Under the pieces are notes generated by a model, which saw only the letters and a list, made by a program, of their open reading frames with translations, did no database searches and was not told where the DNA came from. From Aureobasidium sp. EXF-3400 (taxonomy: Eukaryota > Ascomycota > Dothideomycetes > Dothideales > Saccotheciaceae), in the NCBI GenBank assembly GCA_024195585.1, contig SWBL01000104.1:1-64000 (forward strand): 64,000 nt of DNA. The letters run 5' to 3'. Positions 1 to 10,076 of this stretch are shown here, in pieces. Each line of letters opens with the position of its first letter. Position 1 is the first letter of the stretch. A program made the position numbers and the translations under genes.

Positions 1-789
1 TACGTCTCCTTCGGTCATGGCAATCCAGAGGGTCATGGGAGACCAGCCGTGCTCGTCCGAGGTGGCCCTAGCACCAAAGCAAGCAGCAGCGACTTCCATT
101 TCGACCGAGTCAGGAGAGAAGCCCTTGCTGGTGCCGTACTTGGAAGCGGAGAAGTCCTGATCGGCAGATGTAGCATTTGCGAGCTTCTTCAAGTCGAGAG
201 CGAGCTCTGGCTCATCGAAGGATGCGCGCGAATCACGGTTGAGCTCCCACAGACGCACGCAAGCATCTTTTGTAACGGTGACCAAGCAGCTACCCATGTG
301 GCCTAGAGGGTGCCACAGTGCAGAGACGACGGGGGCTTGCTCAAGCACATGTGCTGTTGGGCCCAGTTGGAAAGTCTTGATGCGCAGAGGAGAGGGATCC
401 TGAACGGAGAGGTGTGATGGATCGGGCAGGACGGCGATGTGGACAGTGTGCTCGGTGAGGATTGCGAGGTAGTCGCCATGGGGGGAGACGACGAGCTGCT
501 TGATCTGGGCTGCGACGGGCGTCTTGAGGACTCTGTAGGATTGATGGTCGTTGTCTTGGTCGGCGTCCTTCAGAGAGACGAGGTCAGACCAGCGGATCTC
601 ATTGCCGACCAGGACAAAGATCTCGGTGCCGCGGTGGGCAATGGTTCGTGCAGGGCCCGCTGGGTCTGGCTTGTTGGACGAGTTGCGCAAGGCGGCAGGA
701 GCTTTTGTGTCGGCATTGCGCTGGAATAGATCAAAACCCGGTGATGGGGCAGAGAGCCACGACGGAGTGTGGCCGATTACTCTGGCCAT
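1..789 (-). CDS. NUP82: Nucleoporin Nup82, N-terminal part (partial)
   Basis: The reading frame is open from an ATG at 787-789 down to base 1, giving the first 263 residues of a longer protein that leaves the window. The N-terminus has WD40-like beta-propeller character: short strands such as residues around EIRWSDLVSL, a HGDYLAILTEHTVHI blade, and a VSALWHPLG/CLVTVTKDACVRLWEL blade, followed by a conserved HGWSPMTLWIAMTEGDV stretch. This resembles fungal Nup82, the cytoplasmic-face nuclear pore subunit that partners Nup159/Nsp1 in mRNA export; the family call is from recalled similarity. It is transcribed divergently from the CBP20 gene, with 247 bp between the two start codons. The C-terminal coiled coil cannot be seen. 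Confidence 0.75.
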   Translation of the reverse strand, partial: MARVIGHTPSWLSAPSPGFDLFQRNADTKAPAALRNSSNKPDPAGPARTIAHRGTEIFVLVGNEIRWSDLVSLKDADQDNDHQSYRVLKTPVAAQIKQLVVSPHGDYLAILTEHTVHIAVLPDPSHLSVQDPSPLRIKTFQLGPTAHVLEQAPVVSALWHPLGHMGSCLVTVTKDACVRLWELNRDSRASFDEPELALDLKKLANATSADQDFSASKYGTSKGFSPDSVEMEVAAACFGARATSDEHGWSPMTLWIAMTEGDV

Positions 790-1036
790 GACTTGCGATC
801 GAAGAGAGCAAGAAGCTCCCCTAAGGTGTATGGATAAATGACAACAGTAGTTGTCGTCGTCAGTCGACAAGGAAAGTGCAGCTTGTCGCGAACAAACATT
901 CGCTGCAAACACGCGCATACCATATGAAGCTTGGACCACGTCACTTTGATCCGAGCCTTTCACTTGGGTCTGTTTACTTTGGCTTACCACAACTTTGTCG
1001 CAACAGACATTTGTCTCCCAACTATCTATTGCAACC
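790..1036. promoter_or_regulatory. Divergent promoter region, NUP82/CBC2
   Basis: These 247 bp separate two head-to-head start codons, so both genes, each acting in mRNA export or cap recognition, must share this regulatory space. I see no clear TATA box. Confidence 0.4.
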
Positions 1037-1623
1037 ATGGCTGCCAACATCATGTTGCGCACCACGTGCGACCGTCTGGATCGCCCAAGTTCATACACTG
1101 TCGCCAAGGTACACTCTCGTCTGCCCACCACGAATGAGTCCCGCTAACTTTATTGCAGAAGCGCCGTAGATACCAGCGCGCTCCCGACGACGACACTCCC
1201 CAAGAAAAGACCCCCGAACCCGAAGACAAGCTCAAGGATGCCACCACCCTCTATGTCGGCAACCTCTCTTTCTATACCACCGAGGAGCAGATCCACGAGC
1301 TCTTCTCAAAGTGCGGCGAGATCAAGCGCTTGATCATGGGTCTTGACCGTTTCCAAAAGACTCCCTGTGGCTTCTGCTTCGTCGAGTACTACACTCACCA
1401 GGACGCTCTCGACTGCCTCAAGTACATTGGCGGCACAAAGCTCGACGAGCGCATCATCCGTACCGATCTCGACGAGGGCTTCAACGAGGGCAGACAGTAT
1501 GGTCGCGGAAAGAGCGGTGGTCAGGTCAGAGATGAGTACCGTGAAGAGTTTGACCCTGGCAGAGGAGGTTACGGCAGAGCCATCAAGGAAGACTACGATG
1601 TCTACAACGACAACTACCGATGA
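1037..1623 (+). CDS. CBC2: Nuclear cap-binding protein subunit 2 (CBP20)
   Basis: Two exons, 1037-1108 and 1159-1623, encode 178 residues; the intron begins gtacac and ends ttgcag. The protein has one RRM with RNP2 ([10 protein letters not shown]) and RNP1 (GFCFVEYY), then the family-specific tail with [19 protein letters not shown], which is nearly identical to animal and yeast CBP20. The aromatic and charged residues of this tail order around the m7G cap in the known CBC structure. It would act with CBP80 as the nuclear cap-binding complex in splicing and mRNA export. The first exon supplies the conserved N-terminal arm (SSYTVAK), which supports this start over the later frame-only start. 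It converges on the PdxT gene with 172 bp between stop codons. Confidence 0.95.
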
Positions 1624-1795
1624 TTTACAAACACACGGAGTCCTGGCGTTTTTCTTCTCTGTTTCTTTACCACTTCCAAAAGGCGCTGCCATTTCTCTCC
1701 GAGGATCAAGGATCGAGCACGAGCAGCATGCATTTTTCGTATATCATCTAGTTGCCAATACCCACATACACTTCCCACTTCTTGTCTATGTCTGC

Positions 1796-2611
1796 TTACT
1801 GCAAAGCCTGTAGCACCTGCTTTACCCACCACACATGAATTCGAGCATCTCCTGTCAACTCTGGGTGGAAGCTGGTACCAAACACGTTGCCCTGTCTGAC
1901 GGCCACGATATCGCCCTCCTCTCCCACTTCTCTTGCTGTTGTTTTGTTATCGTTCAGCGCCTTTGCACGACCCGGCAAGCGCGCCATGATCTCAACCTCG
2001 CCGATTGACTTCCCACTCGATGCTGCTTTTGAAGGTGCAACCACTGTGTCATCCAACTTTGCTTCCTCTTCTTGCTCGCCAGCTTGTGGCGCCAGAATCT
2101 TTTCAACAACAGGGGCTCTGATAAAGACACTGCGGAATGGCTTGTTGCTGGTTGCAAAAGCCTCACCGCCCGCGTCGACCAAGAAGGGCAAATCCAATGC
2201 CGCCTCAAAGCTCTCAACCTGACGACCAAAGTGGTTGCGGTTGACACGCACATCCAAGCCTCCAATCAACTCTTGTCCAGTTTGCTTTGTGCGGTTGGCA
2301 GACTCGGCGAGCAGAATGAGACCTGCACACGTGCCCCAGGTAGGCTTTCTCGACACCTTGACAAAGTCGCGTAGGGGTTCCAAGAGACCGGATCGTGCGG
2401 CAACGAGTGAGATTGTGGTGCTTTCACCGCCAGGGAGGACTAGAGCGGCGCATGACTGTAGTTGTTCGACAGTGCGGACTTCGATGAATTGCCACTTTCG
2501 TGGTGTCGCGTTGTCTTCTGAATCAATGTAATCGGCCGCTTGTTGTAGAAGTTGGATGTGCTCGCTGAAGGCACCTTGCAGCGCTAAGACTCCGATGGTG
2601 ATTTCGCTCAT
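1796..2611 (-). CDS. SNO1: Pyridoxal 5'-phosphate synthase glutaminase subunit (PdxT/Sno)
   Basis: A single exon of 271 residues from the ATG at 2609-2611. It is a class-I-type glutamine amidotransferase that releases ammonia from glutamine for the PdxS/Snz synthase in de novo vitamin B6 synthesis. Visible motifs are the N-terminal GVLALQGAFSEH, the PGGEST loop, the nucleophile in GTCAGLILLA and the C-terminal FHPELTGD that supplies His and Glu of the triad. An acidic, low-complexity insertion of about 45 residues (EEEAKLDD to GEVEIMARLPG) lies before the last strands, making it longer than the bacterial enzyme of about 190 residues. The frame extends upstream to 2728, but the conserved protein begins at MSEITIGVLALQG, so the downstream Met is chosen. 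It is divergent from the phosphopantetheinyl transferase, 215 bp away. Confidence 0.93.
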   Translation of the reverse strand: MSEITIGVLALQGAFSEHIQLLQQAADYIDSEDNATPRKWQFIEVRTVEQLQSCAALVLPGGESTTISLVAARSGLLEPLRDFVKVSRKPTWGTCAGLILLAESANRTKQTGQELIGGLDVRVNRNHFGRQVESFEAALDLPFLVDAGGEAFATSNKPFRSVFIRAPVVEKILAPQAGEQEEEAKLDDTVVAPSKAASSGKSIGEVEIMARLPGRAKALNDNKTTAREVGEEGDIVAVRQGNVFGTSFHPELTGDARIHVWWVKQVLQALQ

Positions 2612-2826
2612 GGTTGCTGTGATTGATTGCTTGAGGGTGACACATGCGAGAAAGTTGGCGATGACACATTTCTTATCGATAAGAGTTAGACTCACCGCCT
2701 TCATCGGCCCCACCATACCATCAACCAAACATCTGGAGGTTGGTCTGACAATGTCAGAGTGTCATTTTGCCATATAAGACCCTGAACAGATCTGCTTCAC
2801 AAAGGACTGTGGACCACAGCTTGAAC

Positions 2827-3897
2827 ATGACCGACTCGAATCTCCTAGGATTAACGTGCTGGCTCATCGACACTCGAACACTATGGCCCGGCCAACATAT
2901 CAAGGACGCTGTTAGTGCTCAAGCACTCTAACGACTCCCATTTGTCTCCCTCTGACCCAACCAGGCTTCTGATATTTTGCATCTTCTATCTAAAGACGAA
3001 AGAGACGTGGTGCTAAGGAAAATCTTCATCGTCGATGCTCGAATGTCTCTTGCATCTGCCCTGTTGAAACGACTCTACATCTCAAGAGCCCTAAGCATAC
3101 CTTGGAAAGATGTAAAGATTGCTCGTAAAGGAGATCCTACGCATGGAAAACCTTGTGCTGTCTTGCCGGATGGTTCCTTTGCGCATATCGACTTTAACGT
3201 TTCTCATCAGGCTGGCTTGGTTTCTCTTGTGGGCTGGAATCCACCAGCCGGTCAATCACAATCTGCTCTTGTGGGAACAGATATCGTGTGTGTTAACGAA
3301 CGAGACGATTACCGTACCATAGATCAAGAAGGCTTTGATGCGTGGATAGACATCTACGAAGACGTATTCTCAGAAGCCGAACGCTGGGACATGAAGTACA
3401 ATGTCGACTACATCACCCTACTAGACGGCAGAATCATCCAAGGCGATAACCTCGGCCGAGTCGATCGCTGTGTACAACGTAACAAAGACCTCAGTATCTC
3501 TCTTCCAACTGGAGAGTCCCATTCCTTCAACAGCGATCTATTAATCGACGCAAAACTCCGCCGCTTCTACAGCTTCTTCTGCTACAAAGAGGCCTACATC
3601 AAGCTTGCCGGAGAAGCACTCCTCGCACCTTGGCTCAAAGAACTCGAATTCCAAAACGTCAGAAGTCCAAAGCCAGGAACCGTAGCCAGGTGTTCCACGC
3701 ACGGAACCTGGGGAGAGAAAGTCAGTGATGTCGAGGTAGTGTTGCATGGCGAGAAAGTCGAGGATGTCAAAATGACTTTACAGGCTTTTGAGGAGAACTT
3801 CATGTTGGCTACTGCTGTGCAAGGGTTACAAGGTCTGGAAGCACCGCCGTTTACTAAATTGGATCTGGAGAGTGAGGTTCTTGCTTTTGCGACTTAG
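2827..3897 (+). CDS. 4'-phosphopantetheinyl transferase (Lys5/NpgA type)
   Basis: Exons 2827-2910 and 2965-3897 give 338 residues; the intron starts gttagt and ends accag. The enzyme transfers phosphopantetheine from CoA to carrier domains: the alpha-aminoadipate reductase of lysine synthesis and, in filamentous fungi, PKS and NRPS enzymes. Diagnostic features are the substrate-side DFNVSHQAGLV, the Mg-binding GTDIV and the helix FFCYKEAYIKLAGEALL carrying the WxxKEA-like signature. Exon 1 begins MTDSNLLGLTCWLIDTR, the usual start of this family. No PKS or NRPS gene lies in the window, so a general role is likelier than a cluster-specific one. The donor gttagt departs from gtaagt, but the splice keeps the frame and the conserved sequence. 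Confidence 0.92.
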
Positions 3898-5822
3898 AAT
3901 ATTTCGACAAAGCGAACAACCACCTCATGTCTCCCTGTGTGCTAAGATCTGTTACTACCATAGTAATCCCGAGTATAGAAAAGAGCAAAGTGTACACTAT
4001 CAAAAGGCACGACTCTATTTGAAAATAGAGGCTTGTCCACAGATAGCCGATAAGTTGGGGCTTCTCAATGGGCGCTACCCTATTTCCTGATACTTATCAT
4101 GCATTTTTACAGCTACATTCATTACATATATTGGCACATGGAAAGTGGCAGACCAGCCCTCCCAGAGCTACATGTGATAGGCTGACAAGGAGTTTGACTG
4201 GTTCTTGATTTTTTCTGTATCTATCATGTATTGTTCGTTCTTACAGGTGTGTCTGCATCCATTGAATAGTATGCAACTTGCAGACTGCCTATTTTGACCT
4301 TGTTCACACCAGCGATTCACTGTAATCCTTGCATGTGCAGACGCATGGATGTGAGCGCTATCCAACGGGTGTGAAAATACCCGGCAGATACTGGATGCTT
4401 AGAGAAACTTCGGGGTTCTTCTGACAGAGGAGTTCTGATCGGCCCAGAACGGAGAACTTCGGTGAGTCTTACCCGTATATTGGTCGATTGAGCCCAGGAT
4501 TCTGGTTAGAGGTTTCCGAACAGGTAACTGCGGTGTAAGATGTCGTCTTGAGATAAGACTCAGACGTCGTGTATCCTATCAGAGCCAGATCCGTGTGAGC
4601 TCCCGCCATTTCTAGAAGTACCTCATGTCGCAGAGGTATCCGGACACCCAAGATTAGCTGCTTGCCGCTATTCATGGAGGTAATCAGAGACCTGAGTCAG
4701 AACGCTTCGACGTTTCAATCCGAATATTCAAACCTCAGAGCCGATTATCCAGAGCTCGGTTCAAACGAATGGTTACAAACGCTCTGTTGGTCTCGAAAGG
4801 ACTTACCGCTATTTGTATCACCTAGCCTTATGTGATAAGCAATTGGTCAAGCCTGAGAATAATACGCTTCTCCCAAACCAAGCAAGGCTTGGCTTGGCTA
4901 CTTGTCTACAGTCACAGTACTGCAGTTGCAATGATAAGCTGATGTAGGAGCGACAGCAACGACAAAGCAGCCGCTTCAGTGTACCAACAATTGGCCATCC
5001 TTCATCCATCGCAAGGAATAGAAAAGCAACAAGTACAAGGCGATAAGCTGATGTGCTTTGTACAGTATCGAAATTGGGGAACGTCACGGGCTATAATGCT
5101 TTTTCTTGCTTTGCATCGGACGAAAGGAAGTCAACTGTCAGCCCCCAAAGCAAGGAAACATTCCAGAATCGAAAGATGGTGGTCACAGGGACAATTTTGC
5201 GATCGGCTGATGAGAGAGCCTTGGACCCTGAAAAGCCTCGGCCGCGTGCATCCCGCATGCGCGTGCATGCCCATGACGTGCGCCAGCATCCTGTCGCTTT
5301 TGTTTGCTGGTTATCTTTTTGTTTTTCGAGATATTCAGGAGGTTTAAGCTCCGAGAAGGCTGTTTGTCGTGATACTTCTGCAACAGCACAGTCATGTCGA
5401 TGTCAGGGTAGCTTTATCGCGCAGCAAAATGAAAACAGCAGTTGGGAGGAAGGAGTTAAAGAGGGTGATGCATCGTGTGCCCTGCTCCTTGTGTATCCTC
5501 TTCCTCTTTGCATTCTTTCTCCTCAAAGGGCAATAAACCCGTTTTCCTCGAATGAGTATAACTGTGATTCATCTTTCACATGCTCAGCCCTACCTCCTAG
5601 ATCTTAACCCTGTCTCCTCTCTCCTCCTGCCCTCTCCACAATCTCCCACATCATCCTTTTGTCTCCCCACAATCGTGCTCGTGCTCGTGCTCGCCCAGCA
5701 CATTATCCCGATTCTCCCGTATACCTCGCTGATCTGATATTGCCGCGGCTATATTACCTGTCTCTGGTCTTCCTACGAGACAACCACTACTGTTCTCCTT
5801 ACCTAGTACCTATCCAAAGGCC
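3898..5822. other. Intergenic, no gene seen (1.9 kb)
   Basis: Several short open frames here (the longest about 180 codons near 5053-5607) lack conserved motifs, coding-like composition or splice continuation. There are small inverted repeats, for example GTTCTG at 4432-4437 facing CAGAAC at 4445-4450. The last 250 bases before the F-box gene are pyrimidine-rich, as in fungal 5' leaders, and hold a short GTGCTC tandem near 5673-5696. Confidence 0.6.
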
Positions 5823-6591
5823 ATGGATCCACTCATCGCTGCTCAGCGCGTGCTCGAAACGCCAGAACTGCTCGAGATGATACTGGCCGAGCTGCCTCCG
5901 TGCCAATTGCTCGTCTCGCAGCGTGTCAACACCCTCTGGCACGATTTGATCTCCAATTCACCCCAACTGCAGCAACTGCTGTTCATGAGACCCTCCTGGC
6001 CCAAAGCCAAACCCTTTGATTCACACCTACCCTGCGACGCCAATCGACCCAGCCCACGTCCTAGAAACAACATGATGCTAAGAAGAGTGCTGGGTGGAAG
6101 GTACCCAACCTTCACACCTCGGGTAACCAGCCAGAAAGATGAGGAAGAATATGCAGACAAGGGTGTAGAGGCCCCAGACGCCAACCCAGATGACATCAGT
6201 AGCATTCCACGATCTGTGAAAACCCCGTCGAGCTACTGGACATGGTAAGGACTGCCTGTCCCTCTTTACACTATGGATGAAGTCCTCGATCTAACCAGAG
6301 AGCAGGGACGTCAATGTCATGTACCCTAGCGACAAGCTGCCTACAGACGACACAGCCGTACTGTACGAGAAAGCAAGCTGGCGCCGAATGTACCTGTGTC
6401 AACCGCCCTGTACGGAACTATACCTTGCCCGTCGCTGGTGTCGGGCAGCTCGACCAGCAATTGCTTCTGAGGACGGCATCACCATGGAAACGTTCATTGA
6501 CAAGGCGAACAAGGCTCGCGAGCTCTGGAACCAGCTCTTCATCTCCAGTGATGGTGACTGGCACTTTGAGGGTCCGATGCGAAGCAAGTGA
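5823..6591 (+). CDS. F-box domain protein
   Basis: Exons 5823-6244 and 6306-6591 encode 235 residues. The F-box is at about residues 10-50 (ETPELLEMILAELPPCQLLVSQRVNTLWHDLI), which would bind Skp1 of an SCF ubiquitin ligase. A Pro/Arg-rich linker follows, and the C-terminal half has W-DVNVMYPSDKLP and a WRRMYLCQPP motif typical of short Pezizomycotina F-box proteins. The substrate is unknown. The branch point is immediately followed by several AG dinucleotides; only the CAG at 6303-6305 (or GAG at 6300-6302, adding one codon) keeps the second exon in frame. Confidence 0.85.
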
Positions 6592-7113
6592 TTCGACTGA
6601 TTGTTGTTCTGACGTATCTGATGAATATACGACTATACCCGGGATGCTGGCGTTACGGTTGAGTTCATGGGTGAGTGTATGTATGATTGGTAACTTCTTC
6701 GAATGGCATAACATTGCAATTGTCGTCTTTTCTGATCTACATCCGTGACAAGGATGTGTGGTGTTGTGCATCTGTGATCAGCAACCATGCGCATATGGTT
6801 GTCGGTGTCCTGCAGATGGTTATACATGGCCTGTTGTGCGCCGCCTATTGCAACAGATCATTGCACTAATCGGTAAGAGTCGTCTTGTAGATGTGGAGCC
6901 GCAGCCGGTCCTAAATTCATGACATATCGTACTTCCGAAACAGGTGGTATCATATGTAAGCTGAGTGGAGCGCCGTGGACAGGCAATTGAAACGCCGTGT
7001 ATCCCCAATCAAACCCATATGCGCCTTTTATATGCAAATGCAAAGTTTTTGCCTTGACTCGTCTTCTGACCTGTCTGACATCATGCTAACTTTTCCTAGC
7101 TCTTTTATGTTGG
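6592..7113. other. Intergenic, convergent 3' ends
   Basis: These 522 bp lie between the stop codons of the F-box gene and the Pet191 gene. I see only 3' UTR-like AT-richer sequence and no conserved open frame. Confidence 0.5.
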
Positions 7114-7510
7114 TCATGAGTCTTCCTCGGGGGCATCCTTGCCATCGGTTGTCTTGATGTCGCCGAAAGCGCTCTTTCCAGCATAAAGCTGTCTGCTCGG
7201 GTTGTCTGCGCCGGCCTCAATCTCGACACTGCTAGCAACTGGCTTGTTACCACGGAATCTCTTGCGCATATCGATCAGACCGCGCTTGCATTCTCCGTAT
7301 CCTTTCTTTAACTGCTGGCATCGAGTGGGCAGGGTATCGACAAGCGGCGGACGAAGGCAATCGGCGGCGCTGTGGCGTTGGACCATGATACAGTCACTCT
7401 GTTGCAGACATTCGGCGAGTGCCGCACCTGAAATCAATCAGCCTCTGGAACATTGCGAGATTGATGGATCATGAGCGATGCATACGGATATCCTTGCAAG
7501 ATGAGGGCAT
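7114..7510 (-). CDS. PET191: Cytochrome c oxidase assembly factor Pet191/COA5
   Basis: Two exons on the minus strand, 7486-7510 and 7114-7427, give 112 residues. The short first exon codes MPSSCKDI and is joined across a gtatgc...ttcag intron. The protein has the twin CX9C pattern: Cys5 and Cys15 in CKDIRAALAEC, and a second pair in CQQLKKGYGEC, followed by the diagnostic KRGLIDMRKRFRGN. Pet191 is a small intermembrane-space protein needed to assemble complex IV. The C-terminus is acidic and poorly conserved. Without exon 1 the first CX9C would be incomplete, which supports the splice. It is divergent from the lipase gene. Confidence 0.93.
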
Positions 7511-7958
7511 GTTTGCGGTGGTTGGAGCGTTTTGCGCCGGAACAGCAAGCGACAGGGAGAATTGACGGACTGGTCCAAGAGTGACTTGGACTACTACTCA
7601 GATCAAGTTGCGTGGATTATTCGATGCGATAGGACCCTCCGGAAGACAGTAGATGGTGCTGATGGGTTGACAATATTTGGTCGACCAACGAGAGATGGGC
7701 GAATTATTCCTTGCTCACGTGTCTGGTCGAGAAAGAAACCCCGGACTGCTGCAGACGCACAGACACAAGCTCTCCTTTCACATGCATCCTCCAATGACGT
7801 TGATGAAACGACAACGAGTTTCTTGCTGTCTCGAATCGGCCCTGTACCACACGCCCACGACCCAACAGCTTTCTGCAGCCTGCTTTCTCAAAACAACACT
7901 GAACGGCATCTCTCTAGTCTGGCCTCCATATCGTGAATCTCATCTGGCACACTCCAAC
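7511..7958. promoter_or_regulatory. Divergent promoter region, PET191/lipase
   Basis: These 448 bp separate two head-to-head starts. An open frame runs through part of it into the lipase gene (from 7677), but it lacks conserved sequence, so I treat it as 5' leader. Confidence 0.35.
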
Positions 7959-10076
7959 ATGCCCAGCATTCCGTTCATCGGGAGGCTGTATCTCCAGGAG
8001 TATCTGGCTCTGCTTGGTTCCTTTGTTTTGATTGGCCTGGAAATCATCATTAGAGGCATCACTCTAGCCTTGCCAGGTCCCATTATCCGTTTCTTCTACA
8101 ATTGCTCGCGTAAAATATTCAACCAACTCTCAGGTGCCCAGGGTCGGAGGTCAAGAAACCGAAAGAAGGCCATCTCGTCCCCTATTGCTCAAGCTTCGGA
8201 TTTTGTCGAGCTCTGTGAGCTTTTTGGTTACTATGCCGAAGAACACATTGTCCAGACCAAGGACGGCTATCTATTGGGACTTCACCGTCTTGGTTGGAAG
8301 CGTGGCGAAGAAGACCAGAAGGTCAACAGCGGAGAAGGTAGCATTCAAAAGAAGGTCGTCTATCTTCACCATGGCCTCATGATGAACAGCGAGGTTTGGG
8401 TCTGCTTGACTGAGAAGGAGCGCTGCCTACCCTTTGTTCTCGTCGACCAAGGATACGATGTCTGGCTAGGCAACAACCGTGGCAACAAGTACTCCAAAAA
8501 GAATGTTCATCACTCTCCCACGAGTGCTGCCTTCTGGAACTACTCGATTGATCAGTTCGCCTTCCACGACATTCCCGACACTATCGATTACATTCTTGCT
8601 ACAACGAGTCAAAAATCGCTGTCCTATGTTGGCTTTTCTCAAGGAACTGCTCAGGCCTTCGCGACTCTTTCTATCCACCCTAACCTGAACGAGAAGGTCA
8701 ATGTCTTTGTTGCGCTTGCACCTGCAATGGCTCCCCCAGGCTTGGCTATGGGAATTGTTAGCAGTTTCATCAAGGCATCGCCAGAGGTCTTGTTCCTGCT
8801 TTTCGGTCGCAAGGCTATCCTGAGTAGTACCACCATGTGGCAGGCGTTGCTCTATCCCGGTATCTTCTCATGGGTCATTGACAAGTCTCTGCTGTACCTG
8901 TTCGGCTGGCACGCAAAGAACATTACCACATACCAAAAGCTGGCAGCTTATCCGCACTTGTTCTCCTTCAGCAGCACTAAGTCGGTTGTCCATTGGCTTC
9001 AAATCATCAGAAACGAGACTTTCCAAATGTTCGACGACGAGGTGCAGGCTCCTCTCTCTATTGCATCTGGCGCAAAGTATTACAAGGTTGCCAAGTATCC
9101 TACGCGCAATATCAAGACACCCATTGTCCTTGTCTACGGCGGAAGCGACAGCTTAGTGGATATCAAGGTCATGCTCAAGGAATTACCCAGACATACTGTG
9201 GCCAAGGAAATCCCTCATTACGAGCATCTCGACTTCTTGTGGGCTGAAGATGTACACAAATTGGTGATACCACACGTGATCGATGCTTTGGAGACCTACT
9301 CTACCGATGCAGGACGCAGAAGCTTGATCTCACCGTTCAGGCCTGCTCGGCCGCAGAGCTTATTGCCTGCATCGCTTCCCAGTTACTCCGAGGGAGAAAG
9401 TACATCATGGGACTTCGCGGATACTGACGGCACAAGAGATCAGAAGAAAAGGCTACGAGCCTTTCGAGTAAGCTCACCACGTCGCTCATCGATCAAATCG
9501 AGAAACCCCAGTGGCAAAGTTTCGCCAGAACTGGTCAATACCATCTCTCCTGACGCGTCCGCCATCACTGAAAAATCAACAAATTCACGTCCTGAAGGTT
9601 GGTGGAGCAGCGACGAAGTTGCAGGTACTACATCTGATCCAGCCACACCTGACACACACAGCCAGCCTGAAAAGCAGCATACCGAAACACCAGATGTGAG
9701 CACGCAATCTGAGAAGCAATCTACCCCTAGACGCATGAGTAGGCTTCCTATCGTGCAAAATACTGGTCTAGGTATATCCTCTCCATCACCACCAGCCGTC
9801 CCTTCTGCTGTAGCTGCTGCCAGAGCTAACACTGCCTCTCCATCATCGCACAAGTCGAAGCGCAGCGTAGACAGCTTAAGATCCTCAACCGGTGAAGCGA
9901 GCTTTGGCGAACATGGCATCACCTTCGGTGCAGGAGGTAAAGGTCTTGTGGCGGAGAGAGTCTTGAGTAAGGAAATTGGGGCTGCGCAGACATTAAAAGC
10001 ATTGGATGCCGATGGAAACGCTTCGGATTCGAGCAAGAAGCGAAAGGCCAAACAGCAGACCTCGCGTCGATATTAG
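7959..10076 (+). CDS. Steryl ester hydrolase / AB-hydrolase lipase (Tgl1/Yeh type)
   Basis: A single exon of 705 residues from the ATG at 7959. Residues about 15-55 form hydrophobic membrane segments (YLALLGSFVLIGLEIIIRGI). The AB-hydrolase-associated lipase region follows (LFGYYAEEHIVQTKDGYLL), then YLHHGLMMNSEVWV (oxyanion region), the nucleophile elbow GFSQG near residue 226, a GGSDSLVD acid and an HYEHLDFLWA histidine. This matches yeast Tgl1, Yeh1 and Yeh2, which hydrolyse steryl esters at lipid droplets or the plasma membrane. The last 200 or so residues are Ser/Pro-rich and probably disordered, a likely site of phosphoregulation. The open frame extends to 7677, but the conserved membrane anchor begins at MPSIPFIGRL. 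Confidence 0.88.
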   Translation: MPSIPFIGRLYLQEYLALLGSFVLIGLEIIIRGITLALPGPIIRFFYNCSRKIFNQLSGAQGRRSRNRKKAISSPIAQASDFVELCELFGYYAEEHIVQTKDGYLLGLHRLGWKRGEEDQKVNSGEGSIQKKVVYLHHGLMMNSEVWVCLTEKERCLPFVLVDQGYDVWLGNNRGNKYSKKNVHHSPTSAAFWNYSIDQFAFHDIPDTIDYILATTSQKSLSYVGFSQGTAQAFATLSIHPNLNEKVNVFVALAPAMAPPGLAMGIVSSFIKASPEVLFLLFGRKAILSSTTMWQALLYPGIFSWVIDKSLLYLFGWHAKNITTYQKLAAYPHLFSFSSTKSVVHWLQIIRNETFQMFDDEVQAPLSIASGAKYYKVAKYPTRNIKTPIVLVYGGSDSLVDIKVMLKELPRHTVAKEIPHYEHLDFLWAEDVHKLVIPHVIDALETYSTDAGRRSLISPFRPARPQSLLPASLPSYSEGESTSWDFADTDGTRDQKKRLRAFRVSSPRRSSIKSRNPSGKVSPELVNTISPDASAITEKSTNSRPEGWWSSDEVAGTTSDPATPDTHSQPEKQHTETPDVSTQSEKQSTPRRMSRLPIVQNTGLGISSPSPPAVPSAVAAARANTASPSSHKSKRSVDSLRSSTGEASFGEHGITFGAGGKGLVAERVLSKEIGAAQTLKALDADGNASDSSKKRKAKQQTSRRY

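Noticed and set aside
2612..2728. N-terminal extension of the PdxT frame by 39 codons
   Set aside because: The conserved family start is MSEITIGVLALQG at 2611; the upstream part is unlike any PdxT and lies in the short divergent promoter.
2827..3897. Phosphopantetheinyl transferase as a marker of a secondary-metabolite cluster
   Set aside because: No PKS, NRPS, terpene synthase, tailoring P450 or pathway regulator is present nearby; neighbours are housekeeping genes.
5053..5607. 184-codon open frame upstream of the F-box gene
   Set aside because: Composition is mixed, there is no domain or motif, and it runs into a pyrimidine-rich leader; likely chance.
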